From Planctomycetota bacterium (GTDB lineage Bacteria; Planctomycetota; UBA1135): DNA of 64,000 nt. The translations under genes and the position numbers were made by a program. The notes under the pieces are model-generated. The model was not told where the DNA came from. It made no database searches and saw nothing but the letters and a program-made list of their open reading frames with translations. Below are positions 56,826 to 64,000 of this stretch, in pieces (the first letter of the stretch is position 1; every line of letters starts with the position of its first letter). The stretch lies in assembly GCA_024275135.1 (NCBI GenBank), contig JAJRZS010000034.1:62001-126000 (forward strand), written 5' to 3'.

Positions 56826-58642
56826 AATACTTTCTCGCTCTGAGTTTGATGGTTACAGCAAGTCTGTTTGCCACCACCGCATCCGCTCAAGAATCTGGCG
56901 GGCAATGGCAGCCAAAGGTCGAAATCCCGTGGAACCGCTACTACACCTATGAGGAATTGCTACAGCATATGCAGCGCCTGCAGCAAGCCTATCCCAATTT
57001 TGTACGCTTCGAGGACATCGGACAATCCTTCGAGGGGCGACCAATGCGTGTGATGATTCTTGGTAACCAAGAAACCGGCGCCGACAACGAAAAAGTAGCG
57101 ATGTGGGTGGATGGCAACGTGCATGGCAACGAAGTGCAAGGCGGCGAAGCAGCCATTTATCTGGCGTGGTGGCTGTTAGAGCATTACCAAAGCAATGAAC
57201 GCGCCCATCAGCTGTTAGACCAAAGGGTGTTCTACATTCTGCCTTCGCAAAATCCCGATGGTCGCGACCATTGGCTGGAAAACGCCAATACCCCGCACAG
57301 CTCGCGCACCGGCACTACGCCCACGGACAACGATCACGATGGCTTGTTCGATGAGGATGATTACGACGACCTCGATGGCGACGGCGAGATTTTATTGATG
57401 CGGAAAAAAGTTCCTTTGGGGCAAGGCACGCACCGCCTCGATCGCGACGACCCACGCATCATGGTACCGATTGAAGGTGATCAACTGGGCGACTACATCA
57501 TTCTTGGCCAAGAAGGCATCGACAATGATGGGGATGGCCGCATCAATGAAGACGGCAAGGGCGGCTATGACATGAATCGCAATTGGCCCAGCGATTGGCA
57601 ACCCGAACATATCCAATATGGGGCTGGAGATTATCCGTTCAGCTATCCGGAAACCGCAGCGATTGGTCGTTTCATTCTGGCTCACCCCAACATTGCTGCT
57701 GTGCAAAGTTTTCACAACTCCGGAGGTATGCTGCTGCGCGGACCGGGCGATGAGCATGTGCACTACCCGCGCGCCGACATCCGCGTTTACGACTCCCTTG
57801 GTGAAGAAGGGGAAATGATGTTGCCTTTCTATCGCTATCTCATCATTCACAAGGACCTATACAACGTCCATGGAGGCTTCGTGAACTGGACCTACGAAGG
57901 CCTAGGAATCTTCTCCTTCACCAATGAACTATGGGCCTCCGAACAATATTGGGGCAAAGATCGCGAGCACACCGGGGGGTGGTTTTCTAGCAATACGCGT
58001 CAGCAACTTGAGTTTAATGATTCCGTCACCCTTGGTGATTTGTATGTGGATTGGCACCCATTCCACCACCCTTTGTACGGAGACATTGAAATCGGTGGAT
58101 TTAAACGACAGCATGGGCGAGTCGCCCCCTCCTTTATGATTGAAGAAATGATTCATCGTAACGCTTTATTCTGCGCCCGCCACGCCGAAGAAATTGCCGA
58201 CGTCCATTTGGAAGCTCTTAAGGTAGAAGAACTCGGCAATGGGCTGTATCGAGTCACCGTGGATTTGGTTAACAGCAAACTCATGCCAAGTCGCTCGGCC
58301 ATGGCTGCTAAACATAAGATTGGAGTCCCCGACTTGGTTTCCTTAGAAGGCTCAAACCTGCAGGTGCTCGTCGGCGGCACCTTGAGTCCACGCGATCGAT
58401 TCCACCCCGAGCGCTTGCAAAGCGTGGTACGCGACCCAGCCCATATCCGCTTGGAGCGGGGTGTTCCCGGCCACGGCCGCAGCCTAATGAGCTGGGTTGT
58501 TCGCGGTAGCGGCTCTTTCCGCATTCGCTATCAGGCGGAAAAAGCCGATGATGCCGAATTAGAAGGACAGTTAGAATCTACTGTTCCAACAGAGGCACCA
58601 CGGACTGAAGAATCTCCTGCCAAGAAGCAGAGCCCTCGGTGA
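56822..58642 (+). CDS. M14-family zinc carboxypeptidase, active-site intact
   Basis: A 606-residue exported peptidase. After the signal (cleavage near ASAQ) the M14 domain has HGNE (His101, Glu104), QNPDGRDHW (144-151), RNW near 253 and the third ligand His298 in QSFHNSGG; the catalytic Glu fits FSFTNELWASE. Inserted loops NDHDGLFDEDD, DLDGDGE and NDGDGRINEDG look like calcium-binding segments. It should remove C-terminal residues from peptides outside the cytoplasm. It is translationally coupled to the inactive paralogue and its end overlaps the opposite FG-GAP gene by 65 bases. Confidence 0.92.
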   Translation: MKYFLALSLMVTASLFATTASAQESGGQWQPKVEIPWNRYYTYEELLQHMQRLQQAYPNFVRFEDIGQSFEGRPMRVMILGNQETGADNEKVAMWVDGNVHGNEVQGGEAAIYLAWWLLEHYQSNERAHQLLDQRVFYILPSQNPDGRDHWLENANTPHSSRTGTTPTDNDHDGLFDEDDYDDLDGDGEILLMRKKVPLGQGTHRLDRDDPRIMVPIEGDQLGDYIILGQEGIDNDGDGRINEDGKGGYDMNRNWPSDWQPEHIQYGAGDYPFSYPETAAIGRFILAHPNIAAVQSFHNSGGMLLRGPGDEHVHYPRADIRVYDSLGEEGEMMLPFYRYLIIHKDLYNVHGGFVNWTYEGLGIFSFTNELWASEQYWGKDREHTGGWFSSNTRQQLEFNDSVTLGDLYVDWHPFHHPLYGDIEIGGFKRQHGRVAPSFMIEEMIHRNALFCARHAEEIADVHLEALKVEELGNGLYRVTVDLVNSKLMPSRSAMAAKHKIGVPDLVSLEGSNLQVLVGGTLSPRDRFHPERLQSVVRDPAHIRLERGVPGHGRSLMSWVVRGSGSFRIRYQAEKADDAELEGQLESTVPTEAPRTEESPAKKQSPR

Positions 58643-61031
58643 TGCGCAGGGTGGTATCCGCGGGCAAATCGTAAAATATCTGGCGGCTGCGCTGCAGGTT
58701 TGGCCACTGGATTTCCAGCTCCTTGACCTTCGTTGCCTGGCCCAAGCCAATCACCTGCTCCATGGCATTGCTGCCAAAGCTAGCAGTATCTCCAGACACC
58801 AGATGCATCGTTCGAGGATTACCGTTTTCCTCAACCACCACGCGCAGGCGCGCCCCCAGGCCAAAGCGATTCGCTTCGGTGCCGACCAATTGCAAAGTGA
58901 GGCTGTGGTTGCCGGTACCCTCGTTGAGAAATAAGGCATTTTGCGAATGGGAATCCACATACCATCCACCTAATTGGGCGAAAACATCCAAGTCTCCATC
59001 GTTGTCGATATCACTAAAAGAAATGCCATGGCCTTTGTGCAAGTGCCCGAGACCGGAAGCGGTGGTGGCGTCCAAGAATCCTTGCCCCTGCATGTTGCGA
59101 TAAAGGACATTGGGAATCATGATTTCTAAGGATGGCGCTCCCGTTCCTAAATAAAAGTCCATCCAACCGTCGCTGTCGATATCGGCAAAGTTGGCCCCCA
59201 TAACTAGGTGGACCCGATCAAGATTCCATTCCTTGGTGGCATCTTCAAAACCGCCATGGCCATCTCCTAAATACAAAGCGCAAGGATCGACACGACGACC
59301 ACGCTCACCGTGGTAACGATCTTGTACCACATCATTCACTTTGTCGGTTAATGGATAGCCAGCAACAAACAAGTCGAGGTTGCCATCGTTGTTGACATCC
59401 ATCCACCAGCAACCGAAAGCACGCGTGGGATGCTGCAAGAACTCGAGTCCGGGCTGCATGGCAATGTCGGTAAACGTGCCGTCGCCGTTGTTATGATAAA
59501 GCCGATTGGACTGCGACAAATTGCTCACCGCTAAATCAAGATAACCATCATTATCGTAATCGCCAAAGGCAGCACCGCGCGTGAAACGAAAGTTTTGCAC
59601 TCCGGCAGCAGCCGCTACATCGGTGAAGGTGCCGTCGCCGTTGTTGTGAAAGAGTTGACTTGGTGCGTGGTCGGTCTTTTCATCCGCCCCTGCTTTCGCC
59701 GCTTTAGAAGCACCACTCACCCCGCGCCCCATGGCAGTGATGCGTTCGTTGCCTATGAATACATCAAGATAGCCATCTAAATCATAATCTCCCCAGGTTG
59801 CCGCCAAACTTGGAAATTCTTGCGCCATTCCGGCGGCGACGGTCACGTCGGTAAATGTGTGATCGGGGTTTTGTTGTAAAAGGGCATTGCGCTGATAACC
59901 AGCCGACAAAAACCAAGCTCCGCGTAGGACCAGGATGTCGAGCAGGCCATCGTTGTTGAAATCGGCATGAGTGAGATTTAGACCGCCCTTTTGCTGACGA
60001 AGGCCGGCTTTGTCCGTCCAGTCTACAAATGTGCCATCGCCCTGATTGTGGTAGTAATGGAGAGATTGGTTGGGGTCGTAAGAACAAGTGATGATGTCTT
60101 GAAACCCGTCGCCATCGAAATCGTCAACGGCAACGCTGCCTGCTAAATCATCTCCAGCAACCCCAAGCGCAACGGCGCGATTCCGAAAATGCGGTGCCGT
60201 GGTTTCGCCGCGCATGGTGGCCTCTGGCAACAAATCTTCGGTGGCGATATCGCGTGGATAAATCCCCATCACCTCTTGGCTTAAAGCCAGCAGCCAGCGA
60301 GCGCCGGGGTTTCCTGGCTCCAACTCCAAGACTTCACGAAATAGTGCTTCGGCCTTCTCTGCCACCTTGGTGTCCCGCCAGATTCCAGTGCCATGCAAAG
60401 GAAAAATACAACTTTGCTCGTTGGAGCGCTTGAGGCAGGAGGCAATCTCTCCCGCACGAAGGTAGGCCACCCCCAAGGCGCGGGCAACTTTTGCCTGTGA
60501 TTCTGCAGCTTTGGAGCCTTTGCGCAGGGTAATCGCGTGAGCTCGTTCCAGATGTTCGATGGCCTCGGGCACCCGCCCCATGCGCTGGAGGTATCCGCCT
60601 AGGGCCAAATGAAAACGAACGGCACCTACTGCATTGCGGTCGGGATCCAAATTCATAATCCATAACGAAGCTTGGTCGAGAAACTCCGCAGAATAGTAAT
60701 GCAAGTAGCTTCCGTCCCAGCGGCTGTTGAGACGCATGATGGCGGCGGGCATGACCCGGTTGACGCCCCATGCATGAGCAAACACGCCAATGGGAAGTGC
60801 CAGAAAAATGCCGACGCTAGCCAAGCCGAAGCCCAGTCGCTTGAGCAGAAGGGATGCCCCCAATAGCCACACCCCGCAAACACCAACTCCTGCCTGGATT
60901 GCCAATACCCAGCCATAAGATTTGGGCATTAGGAGCAACCCGCGGAGCGTGGGGAAGGCAGCACCGCCAAATCGCAAAAAAGCGAAGGAGCCAAGAGAGA
61001 GGGCGAGGAGGAGGAGGCCGAGTTTTTTCAC
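58578..61031 (-). CDS. membrane-anchored FG-GAP/ASPIC protein with TPR region
   Basis: An 817-residue protein starting with GTG. Three transmembrane segments (about 5-22, 36-55, 65-90) are followed by TPR-like helices to about 240, then FG-GAP/VCBS units with calcium loops (DFDGDGFQD, DFNNDGLLD, DYDLDGYLD, DVNNDGNLD, DIDSDGWMD) and a C-terminal ASPIC/UnbV domain (FGLGARLRVVVEE, LEIQWPNL). It is a second member of the CRTAC1-type group in this window, with the TPR and membrane parts in different order. Function unknown. Its 3' end overlaps the M14 peptidase gene by 65 bases in antisense. Confidence 0.88.
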   Translation of the reverse strand: MKKLGLLLLALSLGSFAFLRFGGAAFPTLRGLLLMPKSYGWVLAIQAGVGVCGVWLLGASLLLKRLGFGLASVGIFLALPIGVFAHAWGVNRVMPAAIMRLNSRWDGSYLHYYSAEFLDQASLWIMNLDPDRNAVGAVRFHLALGGYLQRMGRVPEAIEHLERAHAITLRKGSKAAESQAKVARALGVAYLRAGEIASCLKRSNEQSCIFPLHGTGIWRDTKVAEKAEALFREVLELEPGNPGARWLLALSQEVMGIYPRDIATEDLLPEATMRGETTAPHFRNRAVALGVAGDDLAGSVAVDDFDGDGFQDIITCSYDPNQSLHYYHNQGDGTFVDWTDKAGLRQQKGGLNLTHADFNNDGLLDILVLRGAWFLSAGYQRNALLQQNPDHTFTDVTVAAGMAQEFPSLAATWGDYDLDGYLDVFIGNERITAMGRGVSGASKAAKAGADEKTDHAPSQLFHNNGDGTFTDVAAAAGVQNFRFTRGAAFGDYDNDGYLDLAVSNLSQSNRLYHNNGDGTFTDIAMQPGLEFLQHPTRAFGCWWMDVNNDGNLDLFVAGYPLTDKVNDVVQDRYHGERGRRVDPCALYLGDGHGGFEDATKEWNLDRVHLVMGANFADIDSDGWMDFYLGTGAPSLEIMIPNVLYRNMQGQGFLDATTASGLGHLHKGHGISFSDIDNDGDLDVFAQLGGWYVDSHSQNALFLNEGTGNHSLTLQLVGTEANRFGLGARLRVVVEENGNPRTMHLVSGDTASFGSNAMEQVIGLGQATKVKELEIQWPNLQRSRQIFYDLPADTTLRITEGSASWQEILQSVVPLLEQ

Positions 61032-61107
61032 AGGTGGTTGCTTGATTTGGCCCCTAAAGTATAGACAGACATGGCGAAATAGGCTCGCAATCGTCTATCC
61101 TGTTGGC

Positions 61108-61644
61108 ATGCTTGCTATCCTCCGTCAGTTTGCGCGTGCTCTGACCGGCAAAGTCGACCCACTCGAGTTCGCCCTCGGCATTCTCTTCGGCATTTTGCTC
61201 GGCATTTTGCCCATGCACGAAGTCGACCCCGGTAGCGGATTTCTTGGCCTCAACGGTTTGTGGTTGTGGATTCTTTTCCTCTGCTTGGTTTTACGTGCGT
61301 CCCTTCCTATCACTTTGTTGTTCGCTGGTTTTGCCAGAATGCTGGCAGTGCTGTTTTTGGATGTGACGGCCTTTAGTTTCGGCCGGTCCATGCTCGACCA
61401 AGTCCTCCCCCAGGGCATGGTTCTTGGTTTTGCCCAAAACATGCCCAGCCTGCAACTACACACCTACTGGGGATTTGGCACAGCTTTGTTGGCCTTTTTG
61501 CTTGCAGTTCCAGTATTCCTATTGAGTTACTTTGTTCTCCGCAGCAAACTTCCTGGCTGGCGAGAACGCTTTGGGCAAAGCCGCTTGGCAAAAGCACTCA
61601 GTGGTTTCTTCGTTTTTCGTCTTCTCGGGAGGTTGTTGGCATGA
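61108..61644 (+). CDS. TIGR03546-family membrane protein
   Basis: A 178-residue inner-membrane protein with about four transmembrane segments. The start MLAILRQFARALTGKVDP and the glycine/leucine-rich ALGILFGILLGILP match TIGR03546, which is known as the small partner of TIGR03545 in bacteria with outer membranes. The ATG at 61108 follows a 76-base divergent gap from the FG-GAP gene. Its stop overlaps the next gene as ATGA (61641). The pair has no assigned function; an envelope role is assumed from its distribution. Confidence 0.85.
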   Translation: MLAILRQFARALTGKVDPLEFALGILFGILLGILPMHEVDPGSGFLGLNGLWLWILFLCLVLRASLPITLLFAGFARMLAVLFLDVTAFSFGRSMLDQVLPQGMVLGFAQNMPSLQLHTYWGFGTALLAFLLAVPVFLLSYFVLRSKLPGWRERFGQSRLAKALSGFFVFRLLGRLLA

Positions 61645-63041
61645 TGTCTATTCTCCGCAAAGGCTTTCTCCTCCTCCTTCTGCTCTTGTTCTTGCTTCTG
61701 GCAGGCACTTTGGTTTTTGGTGGAGATCAGATCTTCTCCCACGCGCTAAAGAAATATGGGCCGGTGGCTTTTCGTCAGCCGGTTCGATTTCAGCAAGCCG
61801 AGCTTTCGGTATTGGGCGGCAGTGCTGGGGTTGAGGATTTCCATGTTGGCAGCAAAGATAATCCGTTGATGGATGTGAAAGCCGCGTCCCTCGATATTGG
61901 AACTTTGGCCCTGTTGGATGGACGGGTGCATATTGAAAACGCCAGATTGGATGGTGTGCGCTTGCATTTGGCGGTGCAGAAGGATGGAACCTTGTCTTTC
62001 GACAGTGGTCCGCCGCCGCCAGAGGTGGTGAAGGAGGGCGATGCGTCCAAGTCCAAAGCGGCAAAAACTCCAGCACAGAAACGCGATCTGGTGCAAATCT
62101 TCACCGAGTATTGGGATCGTTACCAGCAGTACAAAGAGTATTACGACAAGGTTGGCTTGGGCGGTGGTGCCGACGAGTCAGAGGAGGACGACGCCATTGC
62201 TGAGCGGGTGAAATATCCGGGCATTCCAGATTATGTGCGTGCCGCTCAAGCAGTTGCCGCAAATGCCGGTGCTGGCGTGTTTTGGCTAGAACATGCACAA
62301 ATCCAAAACTTTTCTTGGGAGACAATGGATTTGCGAAACGGCAAACCGATTTTGCCGGCACTGAAAGAATTTAGTTTGCAGCTTGATGCTGTTGGCATTC
62401 CACCTTCTGGGATAAATCCTCCGGCAGTTTATGCTGGCAAAGGAGTCTTGGAGGCTGGGGGTGCACTGGAGTTTCAGCTTCAGATCAGCCGTGATGAGAA
62501 TCCTTCTACGCTCTCCTTGTCGGCCGAAGAATTACCTGTCTCGTCGATTGCAGCCATCGCTCGACGATCATTCCCCTTTGTCATTCAGGGTGGAACACTG
62601 GATTTGCTGACGGATGGTTTGCAATTTCAAGCAACGCAGTTGAGCGGATCCGTGCGGATTGTCCTACGCAAAACCAAGCTGAAATCCAAAGCGAGCAGCC
62701 CCACGGTTCTTGGCGTTGAGCCACAAGAATTCTGTTCTCTTCTCAACGCGGCCTTGCAAAAACAACCTATCGCTTTCGTCATCCAACTCGGCGGCACCCC
62801 AACCTCTCCCAGCTTTTCGATTAAAAACGAAACCGACTTGGGCAATTTGTTAGGTGGCGCCATTCAGGCCGAAGTTGAACGTCGGGCGCAGGAGTTGGTG
62901 GATGAACAGCTTGGGGAACTTGAGGAAAAAGCCAGCGAACTGTTGGAAGATAAGGTTGGCAGCCAATTGCAGGATAAACTCGGTGGTCGTTTGCGAGACA
63001 AGATTCCTAGTGGCCTTTTGGGTGGAAAGAAAAAAAATTAA
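61641..63041 (+). CDS. TIGR03545-like, AsmA-type envelope protein
   Basis: A 466-residue protein with one N-terminal transmembrane segment (about 8-27) and an AsmA-like body: EDFHVGSKDNPLMDVKAASLDIG and the following RVHIENARLDGV are the repeated strand pattern of AsmA domains. From about 400 it turns to Glu/Lys-rich helix and ends with LGGKKKN. This arrangement fits TIGR03545, the partner of TIGR03546. AsmA-like proteins bridge the inner and outer membranes and may move phospholipids. A glycine-rich secreted protein follows 37 bases later. Confidence 0.78.
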   Translation: MMSILRKGFLLLLLLLFLLLAGTLVFGGDQIFSHALKKYGPVAFRQPVRFQQAELSVLGGSAGVEDFHVGSKDNPLMDVKAASLDIGTLALLDGRVHIENARLDGVRLHLAVQKDGTLSFDSGPPPPEVVKEGDASKSKAAKTPAQKRDLVQIFTEYWDRYQQYKEYYDKVGLGGGADESEEDDAIAERVKYPGIPDYVRAAQAVAANAGAGVFWLEHAQIQNFSWETMDLRNGKPILPALKEFSLQLDAVGIPPSGINPPAVYAGKGVLEAGGALEFQLQISRDENPSTLSLSAEELPVSSIAAIARRSFPFVIQGGTLDLLTDGLQFQATQLSGSVRIVLRKTKLKSKASSPTVLGVEPQEFCSLLNAALQKQPIAFVIQLGGTPTSPSFSIKNETDLGNLLGGAIQAEVERRAQELVDEQLGELEEKASELLEDKVGSQLQDKLGGRLRDKIPSGLLGGKKKN

Positions 63042-63078
63042 GTTTTTCATCTTGACGACCATTCGCAAGCATGCAAGC

Positions 63079-63765
63079 ATGCAGAAACATACCCTCACCC
63101 TGATTCTTTGTTTGACTTTTCTCTCCGACCCCTACGGTGGGCGCCTGCATGATGAGATGGGCTCCAATCCTCCAACCTATCTTGACCTTGTGAACAACGT
63201 CGTTTACAAAGCAACAGACGGAACGAATGGGGCTTTGGGTCCGAATGGAATGAGCACAGGTGGAGCTGGCGGTCATGGACAAAACGGCTTCTCAGGTGGC
63301 TCGATCGCGATGGCTGTTTATGGTTCTGATAATATTTTTGTGAAGGCTGGAGATGGAGGGAATGGTGGTGATGGTGGTGATGGTGGTGATGGAATTGATA
63401 ATGGAGGGCCCGGCGGCAACGGTGGCAGAGGCGGATCTGGAGGCACTGCAGAAGCTTACGCTGAGGATGGACTAGCCTTAGCCATTGCCGGCGACGGCGG
63501 ACGTGGTGGAAATGGAGGTAACGGAGGCGATGCTTCCGCAAGCTCTGGCCACGGCGGGCCCGGTGGAAATGGGGGAAGTGGAGGAAATGGGGGTGAGGCA
63601 TGGGCATTCGCCTCGGGGTCAGGCTCCGCCCTTGCCATTGGGGGGTTGCAGGGTTCTGGAGGATTTGCAGGCTTTCCAGGAATGCCTGAGCCTCCTCCTT
63701 ATGGCAACGGGGTAGACGGCGTTCAAGGCAGCAAAGGTGGCGCACATGCCCAGCACAGACCTTAA
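63079..63765 (+). CDS. exported glycine-rich repeat protein
   Basis: A 228-residue protein with a short signal-like start, then from residue 50 to 200 mostly Gly with Asn, Asp, Ser and Ala in GGxGGxGG and NGGxGG patterns, similar to collagen-like or PE-PGRS-like sequences. No fold beyond the repeats can be named. The DNA contains three exact copies of GGTGGTGAT (63364-63390). It follows the TIGR03545-like gene by 37 bases and is 2 bases before the next gene, suggesting one transcript; such proteins are often surface filaments or calcium-binding coats. Confidence 0.7.
   Translation: MQKHTLTLILCLTFLSDPYGGRLHDEMGSNPPTYLDLVNNVVYKATDGTNGALGPNGMSTGGAGGHGQNGFSGGSIAMAVYGSDNIFVKAGDGGNGGDGGDGGDGIDNGGPGGNGGRGGSGGTAEAYAEDGLALAIAGDGGRGGNGGNGGDASASSGHGGPGGNGGSGGNGGEAWAFASGSGSALAIGGLQGSGGFAGFPGMPEPPPYGNGVDGVQGSKGGAHAQHRP
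63364..63390 (+). repeat. three tandem copies of a 9 bp unit
   Basis: GGTGGTGAT occurs three times in succession, in frame, coding Gly-Gly-Asp. Replication slippage here would add or remove three residues without shifting the frame. Confidence 0.85.
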
Positions 63766-63767
63766 GA

Positions 63768-64000
63768 ATGAAACCTACTCTCAAAGTTGTCCTCTTACTT
63801 GTTTGCCTTGGATGGATCTTGTTTCTCGTTTGGCAAACAAAACCCAAGGAGCCGCAACTTCCTCCTTTCCAAACCCGTGAAAAAATCCCTCTCGCAGAAG
63901 GGGAAACTGGTCACTCCTTGCAGCGACATCAACAGCCTCTGCCCATTCAATTTGTTGATCAATTGTCTGGGGAAGAGATCCCGTTAACCACTATTCAGCT
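63768..64000 (+). CDS. N-terminal part of a membrane-anchored protein, cut by the window
   Basis: The first 77 codons are open to the window end. An N-terminal transmembrane segment (about residues 6-22) is followed by a polar, proline-containing stretch and the start of what could be a carboxypeptidase-regulatory-like beta domain (VDQLSGEEIPLTT). It starts 2 bases after the glycine-rich gene. The family cannot be named from this part. Confidence 0.55.
   Translation, partial: MKPTLKVVLLLVCLGWILFLVWQTKPKEPQLPPFQTREKIPLAEGETGHSLQRHQQPLPIQFVDQLSGEEIPLTTIQ

Noticed and set aside
63340-63620. Possible CRISPR or satellite array
   Set aside because: The repeats are short, coding and in frame with a glycine-rich protein; there are no constant repeats with unique spacers.
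63095-63847. A 250-codon minus-strand frame rich in histidine
   Set aside because: It is the complement of the glycine-rich coding tract; the His runs come from the GGTGGTGAT repeats and there is no signal or domain.

Overview
The window is a densely packed bacterial chromosome segment with about 50 protein genes and one tRNA. No gene-free stretch exceeds 300 bases, and neighbouring genes very often overlap by 1 to 65 bases. The organism is Gram-negative: there are many lipoproteins with clear lipoboxes, an LpoB/YcfL-type outer-membrane operon, an OprO/OprP-type porin, a heptosyltransferase-like enzyme and a TIGR03545/TIGR03546 pair. The FG-GAP/ASPIC/TPR proteins, a TIGR03790 protein, a CFI-box C-terminal protein and a membrane multiheme cytochrome together suggest a Planctomycetota-like or similar environmental lineage. 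That placement is inference; no rRNA is present to settle it.

Layout. 1-3198 (+): end of an unknown protein, two YcfL-like lipoproteins, LpoB, a small membrane protein and an M28 peptidase. 3259-8747: acyl-CoA dehydrogenase, a DNA glycosylase, a secreted beta-helix protein and a secreted seven-repeat propeller protein. 8784-18542 (-): a long same-strand series of porin, APH-fold kinase-like protein, ABC exporter, hybrid histidine kinase, NtrC-type regulator, LicC-like cytidylyltransferase and CDP-glycerol-type transferase. I read this as a regulated pathway that adds a phosphate-linked group to an envelope glycan. 18631-24906: a helical lipoprotein, an M1 aminopeptidase, a GHMP kinase and a lipoprotein with one heme-type motif, ending at a terminator. 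24974-31884 (-): a CRTAC1-type protein translationally coupled to a b/c-type membrane cytochrome, then ispG, a thioesterase and a hydrolase.

31941-38415 (+): a small unknown protein coupled to an AddB-like and an AddA-like helicase-nuclease, followed by a UPF0324 transporter. 39407-43331: a small membrane protein, an RluA-type pseudouridine synthase, rpsU and recD2. 43333-46412 (-): aminopeptidase P, ketoacyl synthase and a DUF4863 protein. 46460-54666: cysteine desulfurase, a TIGR03790 protein, B12-dependent ribonucleotide reductase, a GT9 glycosyltransferase and a MATE transporter. 54646-55105 (-): a SelW-like protein with an in-frame UGA, and tRNA-Ile(CAU) whose 3' end is repeated 116 bases away. 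55170-64000: a pseudo-peptidase/active peptidase M14 pair, another FG-GAP/ASPIC protein, the TIGR03546/TIGR03545 pair, a glycine-rich protein and the start of a membrane protein.

Most notable: the SelW homologue is readable only if UGA codes for selenocysteine, and a bacterial-SECIS-like hairpin lies at the right distance. Other points of interest are the lic/teichoic-like envelope cluster, in which three regulatory or catalytic proteins carry altered key motifs, the dead/active M14 pair, NrdR-like sites before nrdJ, a start-codon-abutting hairpin, and the tRNA-end duplication.
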